A DNA stretch of 38,096 bases from Alkalibacterium thalassium (lineage in GTDB: Bacteria; Bacillota; Bacilli; Lactobacillales; Carnobacteriaceae_A): assembly GCF_900101165.1 (NCBI RefSeq), contig NZ_FNFK01000015.1, positions 1 through 38,096 on the forward strand, written 5' to 3'. Every line of letters begins with the position of its first letter. The first letter of the stretch is position 1. Positions 1 to 6,627 of this stretch are shown here, one piece after another. The position numbers were made by a program, and so were the translations under genes. The notes below the pieces were generated by a model that was not told the origin of the DNA, searched no databases, and was given only the letters and a program-made list of their open reading frames with translations.

Positions 1-90
1 ACTTCAAGCTATCGCTTGACCGACATTCATCTCCCACTTTCACTGGTGCTTCGTACCCATACGTTTAGAAGTGGGAGACTTCTTTCGGAA
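1..90 (+). mobile_element. IS200/IS605-type right end with TnpB-associated hairpin (partial)
   Basis: A 9 bp perfect inverted repeat, CTCCCACTT (31-39) and AAGTGGGAG (69-77), is followed by ACTTCTTTCGG. This resembles the sequence found after tnpB at the right end of many IS605/IS1341-type elements in Firmicutes, where it also encodes the 3' part of the omega RNA. The tnpB gene itself would lie to the left, outside the window, on the plus strand. The element boundary is probably near 88-91, directly next to the stop codon of the broken gene at 91-369. Family assignment is from recall of typical ends; no transposase is visible here. Confidence 0.5.
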
Positions 91-369
91 TTACGTTAAA
101 GCATCCATGTATTCCTGAGGCCCAATACCTGCCTGATCAGCCATTGCCTCTTGATAACTCTCATCTTCAGTCTTAGCTGTACCCTGCTCATTGTATTCAT
201 TGTAATTTGACGTGACGATTTCACCATCTTCAACATTGATAATGAATTCAGCCCGCCAGCCGTTCTCATCATAGTTTGCTTCGACCAGTTCTTAAGTGCC
301 GTCTTCAAAGGTACCATGTGTGACACCAACTTCAGTGGTTCCATTCTCCACGTCGCCTTCATCATCACA
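91..369 (-). pseudogene. Remnant of a small FMN-binding-like/pheromone-type lipoprotein
   Basis: The minus frame ending at the TAA at 91-93 encodes a recognisable lipoprotein-family domain: a stretch reading ELVEANYDENGWRAEF, then VEDGEIV, a YNEYNEQG segment, and the C-terminal AGIGPQEYMDAL motif. An in-frame TAA (292-294) interrupts it where the family normally reads GTYE-like sequence. Upstream, the frame continues through an acidic linker to a Cys codon (367-369) followed by Asp-Asp-Glu, which looks like the mature start of a lipoprotein, but no signal peptide precedes it: the adjoining DNA is the ytxH terminator. The gene is therefore both N-terminally truncated and stopped. A 90-residue open frame overlapping this region in another phase is only a shadow. 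Confidence 0.65.
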
Positions 370-381
370 CGGAATATGTAT

Positions 382-412
382 AAAAAGGATGCGAACAGTA
401 CGCATCCTTTTT
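382..412. terminator. Rho-independent terminator of ytxH-like gene (bidirectional)
   Basis: A 12 bp perfect stem, AAAAAGGATGCG (382-393) and CGCATCCTTTTT (401-412), with a 7 nt loop and T/A tracts on both sides. It lies downstream of the minus-strand gene at 455-937 and could also stop plus-strand transcripts. Confidence 0.85.
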
Positions 413-454
413 ATAGTTTAATTTTAAGAGAAATCTGATAAGTGCCCGCTCCAA

Positions 455-937
455 TTAAGCTTTGGACGTGTCAGTGTCTGACAGATCTTTTCCTTCTTCA
501 ATGCCTTCCTCAATTGTTTCCTGAGCATCTTCGGCCGCATCTTTCGTAATTTCTACGTCGCGTTCTGTCCCTTCTTTGAGAGCGTCTTTGACACCTTCAG
601 CTGTTTCTTTTGCTTCCTGCTTGATTTTATCGAGATTTTTTTCAGTTTCGTCCATATTCGAGCTAACCTGATTGGACAGCTGGTCATAAGTGACCGAAGC
701 ATTTTTCAGATATTCTGATCCGGCTTCTTCTACTGTATCTCTTAAATCCGATCCTTTTTGTTTAGCAAGAGACATATACTCTTTAGCCTGCTGTTTCGTT
801 CTGTCAGCTTGATCAGCAATAGTTCCACGCATTTCTTTACCTGACTTAGGTGCGAGCAGAAGTGCGGTCAAGCCAGCTACGGCTGCCCCGACGAATGTTC
901 CCAGTACAAAACTCTCAGTATTTGAATGTTTTTTCAT
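455..937 (-). CDS. YtxH-domain general stress/envelope protein
   Basis: 160-residue protein with an N-terminal membrane anchor: residues about 10-30 read FVLGTFVGAAVAGLTALLLA and are followed by PKSGKEMR, the hallmark of the YtxH family (Gly-rich helix ending in APKSGKE). The rest is a long charged amphipathic helix rich in Lys, Glu and Asp, ending in a very acidic tail, consistent with a coiled-coil cytoplasmic or surface-facing extension. It starts at ATG with AAGGAGTG upstream. The next upstream gene on the same strand encodes a DUF948 protein; the pair corresponds to the ytxG-ytxH neighbourhood of bacilli, where it is stress-related. Molecular function is not known. Confidence 0.85.
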   Translation of the reverse strand: MKKHSNTESFVLGTFVGAAVAGLTALLLAPKSGKEMRGTIADQADRTKQQAKEYMSLAKQKGSDLRDTVEEAGSEYLKNASVTYDQLSNQVSSNMDETEKNLDKIKQEAKETAEGVKDALKEGTERDVEITKDAAEDAQETIEEGIEEGKDLSDTDTSKA

Positions 938-972
938 GCTGAATATTCACTCCTTATTTATTACTATCGTGC

Positions 973-1371
973 TTACCCTCTGACTTTACTGCCAACTTTT
1001 TTGGCGATTCCGACCGTTGCACCTTTTTTTGATGCGCTGGCAAGATGTGAAGTCAGATTTCTTGTTGATTCGTTCAGGCTTGATACTGATTCACCTAAGT
1101 CACCAACAGCCTTGAACAATGGATCAGTCATGCCTAGTTTGCCATTCACGTCATCTAAAGTCGTATTGGATTTATTGAGAAGCCCTTCGACTTCAATAAG
1201 TAAATGATCCGCGTCTTTAGTGATCGTGCTCAGGCTCTTATTCGCTTCTTCAATCGTCGTATTCAGTTCTGAAACAATGCCTGCCACTTTAAATAGTACA
1301 AAACATAAGCCTAGAACTAAAACTGCAAAAGCACCTGCCGCAATTAATGCAGCTATTTCTCCACCTGTCAT
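973..1371 (-). CDS. DUF948 (YtxG-like) membrane protein
   Basis: 132 residues from the ATG at 1369-1371, chosen because AGAGGG lies 8-9 nt upstream; a longer open frame upstream has no ribosome binding site. Residues about 5-30 form one transmembrane segment (ALIAAGAFAVLVLGLCFVLF). The remainder is heptad-like helix (VSELNTTIEEANKSL and a later VGDLGESVSSLNESTRNL), typical of DUF948 proteins, and ends with a basic Gly/Lys tail. It precedes the YtxH gene by about 35 bp, so the two are probably co-transcribed. Role unknown; the family is associated with general stress and cell-envelope genes. Confidence 0.85.
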   Translation of the reverse strand: MTGGEIAALIAAGAFAVLVLGLCFVLFKVAGIVSELNTTIEEANKSLSTITKDADHLLIEVEGLLNKSNTTLDDVNGKLGMTDPLFKAVGDLGESVSSLNESTRNLTSHLASASKKGATVGIAKKVGSKVRG

Positions 1372-1470
1372 ATTAATCCCTCTTTCTTCAATTCTGTATA
1401 GACTTAGATTACCATTATCCAGCTGATTATTGCAAACAAGAAGGTTCTGAATCCCCCTCAATTAACAAAA

Positions 1471-1498
1471 TTGAAGTATTTAAAAAAACTGGTAGAAT
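1471..1498 (+). promoter_or_regulatory. Candidate sigma-A promoter of the mscS-like gene
   Basis: TTGAAG (1471-1476), 16 bp spacer, TAGAAT (1493-1498), ending 39 bp before the ATG at 1538, with GAAAGGAT as ribosome binding site. Confidence 0.5.
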
Positions 1499-1537
1499 AT
1501 AGATACACTAAAACTCTCTGAAAGGATCGAATCAATT

Positions 1538-2440
1538 ATGTATTTTGCTCGGACTAACGGAACTGAAAATCAGGAAGGACCTACAACTCCTGAAGAAGGA
1601 TTAAACTTCTTTATTGAATACTGGAATGATATTGACTGGGAAAGTGTTTTTTCTTCAATTATTTTATTCTTCATGCAGCTTATTCTGACTCTGATCATTT
1701 TCTTCATTCTGAAAAAAATCGGTAATTATGCCATCGAACTCGTTTTCAAGCGATATATGAAAGAAAAGCAGACTGTACCTAATCGTCTGAACACTTTGTA
1801 TAAGTTGAGTAAAAACAGTTTTCATGCCATCATCTATTTCTTCCTCGTCTATGCAATACTTGAACTCATGGGTGTACCAGTCGGCACATTAGTAGCCAGT
1901 GCCGGGGTCGTCGGTCTGGCACTTTCACTCGGTGCTCAGGGATTTGTATCAGATATAGTCAATGGCTTCATGTTCCTGCTGGAAAAACAGCTGGACGTTG
2001 GTGATGTCGTCGAATTGAGCGGTATACTGGGAACCGTTGAAGATGTCAACCTTAAAACAACCAAAGTCAGAGATTTCGACGGAACTACACATTTCATCCC
2101 TAACCGATCAATCACAGTCATCAGTAACCGGTCGCGGGCGGATATGCGTGTTATGCTTCATGTCAGATTGTTTCCTGAAACGGATCTAAACAAGGTCAGA
2201 TCAGTTCTTGAACAAGTCAACCGGGAATGGATTCCCCGATGTGAGGAGATCACTATTGAGCCGACAGAAATTGCCTTTGTCCCCATTGGCGCAGGCCAGA
2301 TTGCCGCTCAGGTCATAATGTACACCAAGTCCGGTACTGAATTTGCTATGCGTAACCTCTTCTACGAGAAATACGTCGATGCTTTAAGGGAAGCAGGTAT
2401 TGAACTGCCTAAAGTCAACCTAGATATTCAGACACCATAA
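1538..2440 (+). CDS. Small-conductance mechanosensitive channel (MscS family)
   Basis: 300 residues. Three hydrophobic segments at about 37-62, 92-113 and 114-148; the third carries the Gly/Ala-rich pore helix (VASAGVVGLALSLGAQG) typical of MscS TM3, followed by the beta domain with VEDVNLKTTKVRDFDG and the conserved IPN motif (FIPNRSI). The C-terminal alpha-beta vestibule ends near residue 295. MscS channels open under membrane tension to release solutes during hypo-osmotic shock. The length matches the short MscS/YkuT-type channels of Firmicutes. It is a single-gene transcription unit, divergent from the DUF948/YtxH pair and followed by a strong terminator. Confidence 0.93.
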   Translation: MYFARTNGTENQEGPTTPEEGLNFFIEYWNDIDWESVFSSIILFFMQLILTLIIFFILKKIGNYAIELVFKRYMKEKQTVPNRLNTLYKLSKNSFHAIIYFFLVYAILELMGVPVGTLVASAGVVGLALSLGAQGFVSDIVNGFMFLLEKQLDVGDVVELSGILGTVEDVNLKTTKVRDFDGTTHFIPNRSITVISNRSRADMRVMLHVRLFPETDLNKVRSVLEQVNREWIPRCEEITIEPTEIAFVPIGAGQIAAQVIMYTKSGTEFAMRNLFYEKYVDALREAGIELPKVNLDIQTP

Positions 2441-2467
2441 TCAGAAATATATATAGTGAGCACTCTT

Positions 2468-2510
2468 GCCGGTCAGACAGGGTCAATCCCGTCTGACTGG
2501 CTTTTATTTT
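2468..2510 (+). terminator. Rho-independent terminator of the MscS gene
   Basis: GCCGGTCAGACAGGG pairs with CCCGTCTGACTGGC around a TCAA loop (one G-T pair, one bulge), then CTTTTATTTT. Confidence 0.9.
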
Positions 2511-2599
2511 GTCAAATAGATTCAATTATGTTTATTTACACGAAGCGTTCTGCGATTCGTTTCCTTATTAAAAAGAAATTCTTTACTCTCTTCTTCGGT

Positions 2600-3150
2600 A
2601 TCCCGATAGATGTTAATTGAGTAAATTGGCAGTCAGCTGTCTAAAGAGTTACGTTTTAAGATCACACTCCTATGGGTCACGTTCAGTCACTTCCTGCTTT
2701 CTCTCAGCCTACTTGAGCTCCCATTAGTGCAGTTTCTGCTGAACCGAAGGGGGAAACTTACCGTTAGAACCATTCTAATTTCAGTTCAGGCAGAGTGATC
2801 GAATAGAAGTCTTCGCTAAACCCCTTATAGTCAAAGTTCATGAAATTCTTTGACTTATTAATGCCGTTAGATGGCTTCTAGTTACAGCTTATGAAATTAT
2901 AGCTGTCTTAAATGCCGTTAAACGGCCTCTAGTTACAGCTTATGAAATTATAGCTGTCTTAAATGCCGTTAAACGGCCTCTAGTTATAGTTCAGTCAAGG
3001 ACAACCTTTGACTGATGCTCTTAGACAACTCCTAATTACACTTTCTCTAACAATATGGACGATAAAATCACATTAGACTCCCCTCTAGTCTCAGTTTAGA
3101 TAAGCTATCGAAGCATCAATTATCATTAGACTGCACTCCCACGACACTTA
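2600..3150. repeat. Degenerate tandem array of ~51-53 bp hairpin units (gene-free region)
   Basis: No convincing gene lies in 2441-3200. A TTAGA/TTAAA-like box recurs at 2713 (TTGAG), 2764, 2816 (CTAAA), 2867, 2918, 2969, 3021, 3073 and 3126, i.e. every 51-53 bp, usually followed by CTCTAGTTACAG-like sequence. Units from 2867 and 2918 are nearly identical. Several units hold a stem-loop at the same phase: AGTCAAAG/CTTTGACT (2829-2836, 2848-2855), ACAGCT/AGCTGT (2884-2889, 2901-2906 and 2935-2940, 2952-2957), CAGTCAAGG/CCTTTGACTG (2992-3000, 3005-3014). A second small palindrome, GCCGTTAAACGGC, sits at 2914-2926 and 2965-2977. Units near 2606 and 2656 are weaker. Confidence 0.75.
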
Positions 3151-3163
3151 TTATCTTTCCATA

Positions 3164-3195
3164 AGAAAAGCAGCCGATTGAACTGCTGCTTTCCT
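3164..3195 (-). terminator. Terminator of the CBS-domain gene
   Basis: AAAGCAGC (3167-3174) pairs with GCTGCTTT (3185-3192); on the minus strand the stem is followed by TTTTCTTAT. It lies directly after the stop of the gene at 3201. Confidence 0.75.
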
Positions 3196-3200
3196 ATAAA

Positions 3201-3719
3201 TTATTTGAGAACTGACTCTTTCTTCACTTCTTCATCCCGGTTTAGCTTTTCCTGAGTTTTTTCTCTGACATCATACAGCTTTTCAAACTCATGGGCAATT
3301 CGATTGGTCCCTTTGAGTATTTCACTGCGGGTGATGATGCCTTTGAAATAATTATCGTCATCTACTACGGTGATGAAGGCATGATTGACTAAGGCATGAA
3401 GAACCTCTTCCAGTTCAAAGTCTTCTTTCACCACAGGATAGTCTGTATCCATTACTTCTCTTACTTCAATTTCTCCCAATTTCTCAAATTCGACATCTTC
3501 AATATTCATGATTGCCTGAAATATTGTCGGCATGGATATCAGCCCACACATTTTTGATTCATCATCAAGAACGGGAACAACTGCATATTTATCAGATGTT
3601 AAAATAAGTAAAGCGTGATTCAGTCTGTTCTTTAAACCTACGACAGCAACTTCTTCTGCAGGTTTGACAAGGGCCCCTTCACTAGAGATAAGTAATGATT
3701 TTATTTTCTCACCTATCAA
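3201..3719 (-). CDS. cbpB: CBS-domain protein of the CbpB/YkuL (c-di-AMP-binding) family
   Basis: About 172 residues made of two CBS domains (roughly 15-75 and 85-145), with PVLDDESKMCGLIS in the first and ITVVDDDNYFKGIITRSEIL in the second, then a charged helical tail. Size and sequence match the CbpB/YkuL proteins (DarB in Bacillus), which bind cyclic di-AMP and, when free of it, stimulate the (p)ppGpp synthetase Rel and in Bacillus pyruvate carboxylase. The start is uncertain: a GTG at 3728 lies too close to GAGGA, so the TTG at 3719, 8 nt from GAGGA, is preferred. It has its own promoter and terminator. Confidence 0.8.
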   Translation of the reverse strand: MIGEKIKSLLISSEGALVKPAEEVAVVGLKNRLNHALLILTSDKYAVVPVLDDESKMCGLISMPTIFQAIMNIEDVEFEKLGEIEVREVMDTDYPVVKEDFELEEVLHALVNHAFITVVDDDNYFKGIITRSEILKGTNRIAHEFEKLYDVREKTQEKLNRDEEVKKESVLK

Positions 3720-3752
3720 TTTATTCACTCCTCGTATCTAGTCTTCTCATAT

Positions 3753-3781
3753 ATTTTACCCTTTATGACATATTATCCCAA
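3753..3781 (-). promoter_or_regulatory. Candidate sigma-A promoter of cbpB
   Basis: On the minus strand TTGGGA (3781-3776), 17 bp spacer, TAAAAT (3758-3753), about 34 bp upstream of the start codon. Confidence 0.55.
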
Positions 3782-3894
3782 CTAAAAAGGTGTATAAGGT
3801 GAATTTTCTTAGAATAATTTTGCACGTGATTACCTTAAGCTACAATATGAGGGGTTAAGTCATTATAATAATGGCAATATGATGAGAATCCTGA

Positions 3895-4416
3895 TCAGTC
3901 AGTGAGATTAAATGATTTAGTCAGTTCTTTAACTTCATTATGATCACGGTCATAGTATATGAACGAGACCTGGTGATTGTCTTTATCCAAATCCATGATC
4001 AGATATGTGCCTATCTCTCGATCTCTGGGCTGGGCAATGCTTCCGGGATTTATGAAAAAGATGCCGTCTTCTTCTTCCACTTTCGGGATATGGGTATGTC
4101 CGTAGAAGGCGAACTGACAGTTCTCTTCTAGTGCACGTGTCTTCAGTTCATTATAGGACCGCTTCACGCCATGGCGATGTCCGTGGACAATCAGGAAGCG
4201 GTCCCCTTCCAGTTCCTCCACTCGTTCAGTTTTAAAGCCTTCTGCTATATCCATATTACCTCTTACCGTTCTGTAATTCTGCCACAACGGATGGGTTTCA
4301 AGTAGTTCTGAGTCCCCGCAGTGTATCCACTCATCGGCTTCTTCCTGATAAATCGAAAGAAGTTCCTCCATATAGTAGGTATTGCCATGATTATCACTGA
4401 CGCAGATTATTCTCAT
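3895..4416 (-). CDS. YfcE/MJ0936-family metallophosphoesterase
   Basis: 173 residues from the ATG at 4414-4416, which has AGGAGG upstream; the longer frame to 4461 runs into rdgB and lacks a site. Calcineurin-like phosphoesterase motifs are complete: SDNHGN near the N-terminus (the Asp-x-His pair), WIHCGDSE, VRGNMD, VHGHRHG and FYGHTHIP, then INPGSIAQPR. Members of this family hydrolyse phosphodiesters in vitro with Mn2+; physiological substrates are poorly known. It follows rdgB by 13 bp and is the last gene of murI-rdgB-yfcE, an order common in Firmicutes. No clear terminator is visible downstream. Confidence 0.9.
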   Translation of the reverse strand: MRIICVSDNHGNTYYMEELLSIYQEEADEWIHCGDSELLETHPLWQNYRTVRGNMDIAEGFKTERVEELEGDRFLIVHGHRHGVKRSYNELKTRALEENCQFAFYGHTHIPKVEEEDGIFFINPGSIAQPRDREIGTYLIMDLDKDNHQVSFIYYDRDHNEVKELTKSFNLTD

Positions 4417-4429
4417 TGAGCTTTCCTCC

Positions 4430-5044
4430 TCATTGGTTTTGAAGCCAGTCGTCGAAAACACTTTCCAAATTTTCCAGTGCCACTGCCCTATGACTGATTT
4501 TATTTTTTTCCTCCTCAGTCAGTTCTGCCATGGTCTTTTTCTTGTCCTCCAGATAGAACAGAGGATCATAACCAAATCCGTTTTCTCCTCTAGGGACACC
4601 GATTATTTTCCCAGCTACTTCCCCATCGACTACCAGAGAGTTTTTGCCTGGCATCGCAAGAGCAAGTGAACAGTGGAAGACAGCTGTCCGGTCTTCATCT
4701 TTGACATCTGCAAGCTCATTCAGCAGTTTAGCGTTGTTTTTTGCATCATTCTTCTCTTCTCCAGCGTAACGTGCCGAATAGACTCCCGGCTGACCATGAA
4801 GAGCTTTTACTTTCAAGCCGGAATCGTCCGCAAGCACAAGCGTCTCAAACTGTTCAGCTATCGTTTCTGCTTTAAGCAGGGCATTTTCTTGAAAGGTAAT
4901 TCCTGTTTCTTCAATATCCGATACCTCGGGGTAGTCGAGAAGTGTTTGTACGGCATAGCCTTTCTTATTGAATAAAGCTTCAAATTCACTAGCTTTTCCT
5001 TTATTCCTTGTTGCGATCACTATTGTCTTGGTCAGTTCATTCAC
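4430..5044 (-). CDS. rdgB: XTP/dITP diphosphatase (RdgB/HAM1)
   Basis: 204 residues. Hydrolyses non-canonical purine nucleoside triphosphates (dITP, XTP) to monophosphates and so keeps them out of nucleic acids. Signature motifs are present: IATRNKGKASEF at the N-terminus, FQENALLKAE, LADDSGLKVKALHGQPGVYSA (split in the catalytic region), and the C-terminal GENGFGYDPLFY and SHRA blocks. It starts at GTG (5042-5044), AAGG lying 9 nt upstream inside murI; the murI stop codon directly abuts this GTG, suggesting translational coupling. Length is typical (about 200). Confidence 0.95.
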   Translation of the reverse strand: MNELTKTIVIATRNKGKASEFEALFNKKGYAVQTLLDYPEVSDIEETGITFQENALLKAETIAEQFETLVLADDSGLKVKALHGQPGVYSARYAGEEKNDAKNNAKLLNELADVKDEDRTAVFHCSLALAMPGKNSLVVDGEVAGKIIGVPRGENGFGYDPLFYLEDKKKTMAELTEEEKNKISHRAVALENLESVFDDWLQNQ

Positions 5045-5857
5045 TTAAATCAATCCTTCTAATGATATATGTGCTATTTCCAGTGAATCATTCTCCATCC
5101 ATTCAGCTGCGATTACTCTGAACAGTTCTGCATCTCCAGTCGTGAATATTTTCATCATCGGAGATTGGTGGTCTGCTTCCGCTTCGAGTTGTTCCTCTTT
5201 AAGAACATCTCTGATCGATACTGCAGTCAATGCTCCAGAATCAATCAGCTTGACTTCTTCGCCCATCACTTTCTGGATATAGTCGGACAGGAGCGGAAAA
5301 TGTGTGCAGCCTAGTATCAGCGTATCTATAGTCTGTATTTTCAGAGGTGCTAGCTTTTCAGCTACGACCTGTTCTGCATCTGCACCAGTGTGCTGATTTG
5401 CTTCCACAAGATCGACAAATTCTGGGCAGGCCAGGCTGGTAACCTCTACAGTTTTTCTTTCTCTTGCAATCGACTCTGAATAGAACTGCGAGTCTACTGT
5501 ACTCTGAGTTGCGAGCACTCCTATGTGCCCTGTTTCAGATAGTCGGGCTGCTTCTCTGCTTCCGGCACTGATGACGCCGATTACCGGGATATTAAGTTTT
5601 TCTTTCAGGAGAGTCAGTGTTAATGCTGTGGCAGTGTTGCAGGCTATGACGATCATTTTTACATCCTGAAGCAGTAAAAAATTCACAAGTTCTTCCGTAT
5701 ACTTGATAATTTCTTTTTCTGTGCGGTTACCGTAAGGATTTCTGGCACTGTCTCCGATATAGATGAATGATTCATGAGGAAGCAGATGCTTGACAGCTTT
5801 TAAGACTGTGAGGCCTCCAATACCGGAATCCAGTAAACCTATGGGTCTATTTGACAT
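5045..5857 (-). CDS. murI: Glutamate racemase
   Basis: 270 residues. Converts L- to D-glutamate for peptidoglycan. Shows the family motifs: GLLDSGIGGLTVLK at the N-terminus (catalytic-region Asp/Ser), IYIGDSARNPYG, IVIACNTATAL with the first catalytic Cys, and LILGCTHFPLL with the second Cys and His. The ATG at 5855-5857 has AAAGG 9 nt upstream and is preferred over a TTG three codons earlier. First gene of murI-rdgB-yfcE; yslB is divergent on the other side, matching the yslB-racE linkage of Bacillus. Confidence 0.95.
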   Translation of the reverse strand: MSNRPIGLLDSGIGGLTVLKAVKHLLPHESFIYIGDSARNPYGNRTEKEIIKYTEELVNFLLLQDVKMIVIACNTATALTLTLLKEKLNIPVIGVISAGSREAARLSETGHIGVLATQSTVDSQFYSESIARERKTVEVTSLACPEFVDLVEANQHTGADAEQVVAEKLAPLKIQTIDTLILGCTHFPLLSDYIQKVMGEEVKLIDSGALTAVSIRDVLKEEQLEAEADHQSPMMKIFTTGDAELFRVIAAEWMENDSLEIAHISLEGLI

Positions 5858-5916
5858 ACTTAACAACCTTTACTTTCAGACATCACAAACACCGATGTCA
5901 TAATTTTAGTTAATTG

Positions 5917-5945
5917 TTGACAGATTTTATCTATCTGACTAGAAT
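5917..5945 (+). promoter_or_regulatory. Candidate sigma-A promoter of yslB
   Basis: TTGACA (5917-5922), 17 bp spacer, TAGAAT (5940-5945). It would give a leader of about 165 nt before the ATG at 6117; no recognisable RNA element was seen in that leader. Confidence 0.55.
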
Positions 5946-6116
5946 CCAGGACACAAACACTGTAAAATAGTAACAGATGTTCCAGTCTCTATATAATTAT
6001 AAAGAATCCGGCTATAAATATAAAGACTTGTCGCTCCAATTATAGAAGTCAAGAGTCAAAACGGACATCATTCAATTTATTTTTTATAATTATCTACTAT
6101 TGATCGAGGTGAAAGA

Positions 6117-6542
6117 ATGACTAGTAACACTAACTTGCATCCCCCGCATCAAGGTATTTTACTTCTTAGAGATTCACTGCTTCCTAATCTTCTGAAAGAA
6201 GACCAGTCTGACATATTATACTGGGCCGGAAAAGAGCTCGCCAGAAGTCATACCTTTACCAGCCTGGAAGACATCATCTCCGCTGTAAAAGAAGCTTCTT
6301 TTGGTACCTTGACGCTTCTGGAACAGAAGAAATCGTCTTATCTTTTCCAGCTTCACGGTGAGATTGTTCATTTGAGACTAAGTGAGCATACGGATGCCGA
6401 TTTTTCTCTGGAAACGGGTTTTCTGGCACAGGCCATACAGACTTACACAGAAACCTATACTGAAGGATCATTCAATATCGTCAGAAAGAAGAAGGTTGTA
6501 GAAATTATTCTTCAAGCTGACAGAAAAGAAGCTGTGGACTAA
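6117..6542 (+). CDS. yslB: YslB-like DUF2507 protein
   Basis: 141 residues, soluble, no signal peptide. It resembles the YslB/DUF2507 family: an N-terminal LLRDSLLPNLLKED segment, ILYWAGKELAR, then a beta-rich middle (GEIVHLRL) and a C-terminal GFLAQAIQTYTETYTEG block, the arrangement seen in these distant relatives of V4R-type small-molecule-binding folds. In Bacillus yslB lies beside the glutamate racemase gene, as here (divergent). Biochemical role unknown. ATG with GAGGTGAAAG upstream. Confidence 0.8.
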   Translation: MTSNTNLHPPHQGILLLRDSLLPNLLKEDQSDILYWAGKELARSHTFTSLEDIISAVKEASFGTLTLLEQKKSSYLFQLHGEIVHLRLSEHTDADFSLETGFLAQAIQTYTETYTEGSFNIVRKKKVVEIILQADRKEAVD

Positions 6543-6551
6543 AAGTGTAAG

Positions 6552-6627
6552 AAGGCAGATAGTTTAGCAATCGTATTTGACCGACAGTCCAGCGAACTGC
6601 TGATCACAATCGCTTATGTATCTGCCT
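6552..6627. terminator. Possible bidirectional terminator between convergent genes
   Basis: AAGGCAGATA (6552-6561) pairs with TATCTGCCTT (6618-6627), followed on the plus strand by TTTTCTG. The right arm lies inside the last codons of the minus-strand gene, and the intervening loop is long, so efficiency is uncertain. Confidence 0.45.

Noticed and set aside
96-368. 90-residue open frame, Met/Lys-rich
   Set aside because: It is a shadow of the lipoprotein remnant in another frame; that frame has the recognisable family pattern and codon use.
2829-3020. CRISPR array, suggested by repeats of about 51 bp with interspersed variable parts
   Set aside because: The units are contiguous and degenerate, with no constant repeat separated by unrelated spacers of even length, and no cas genes are nearby.
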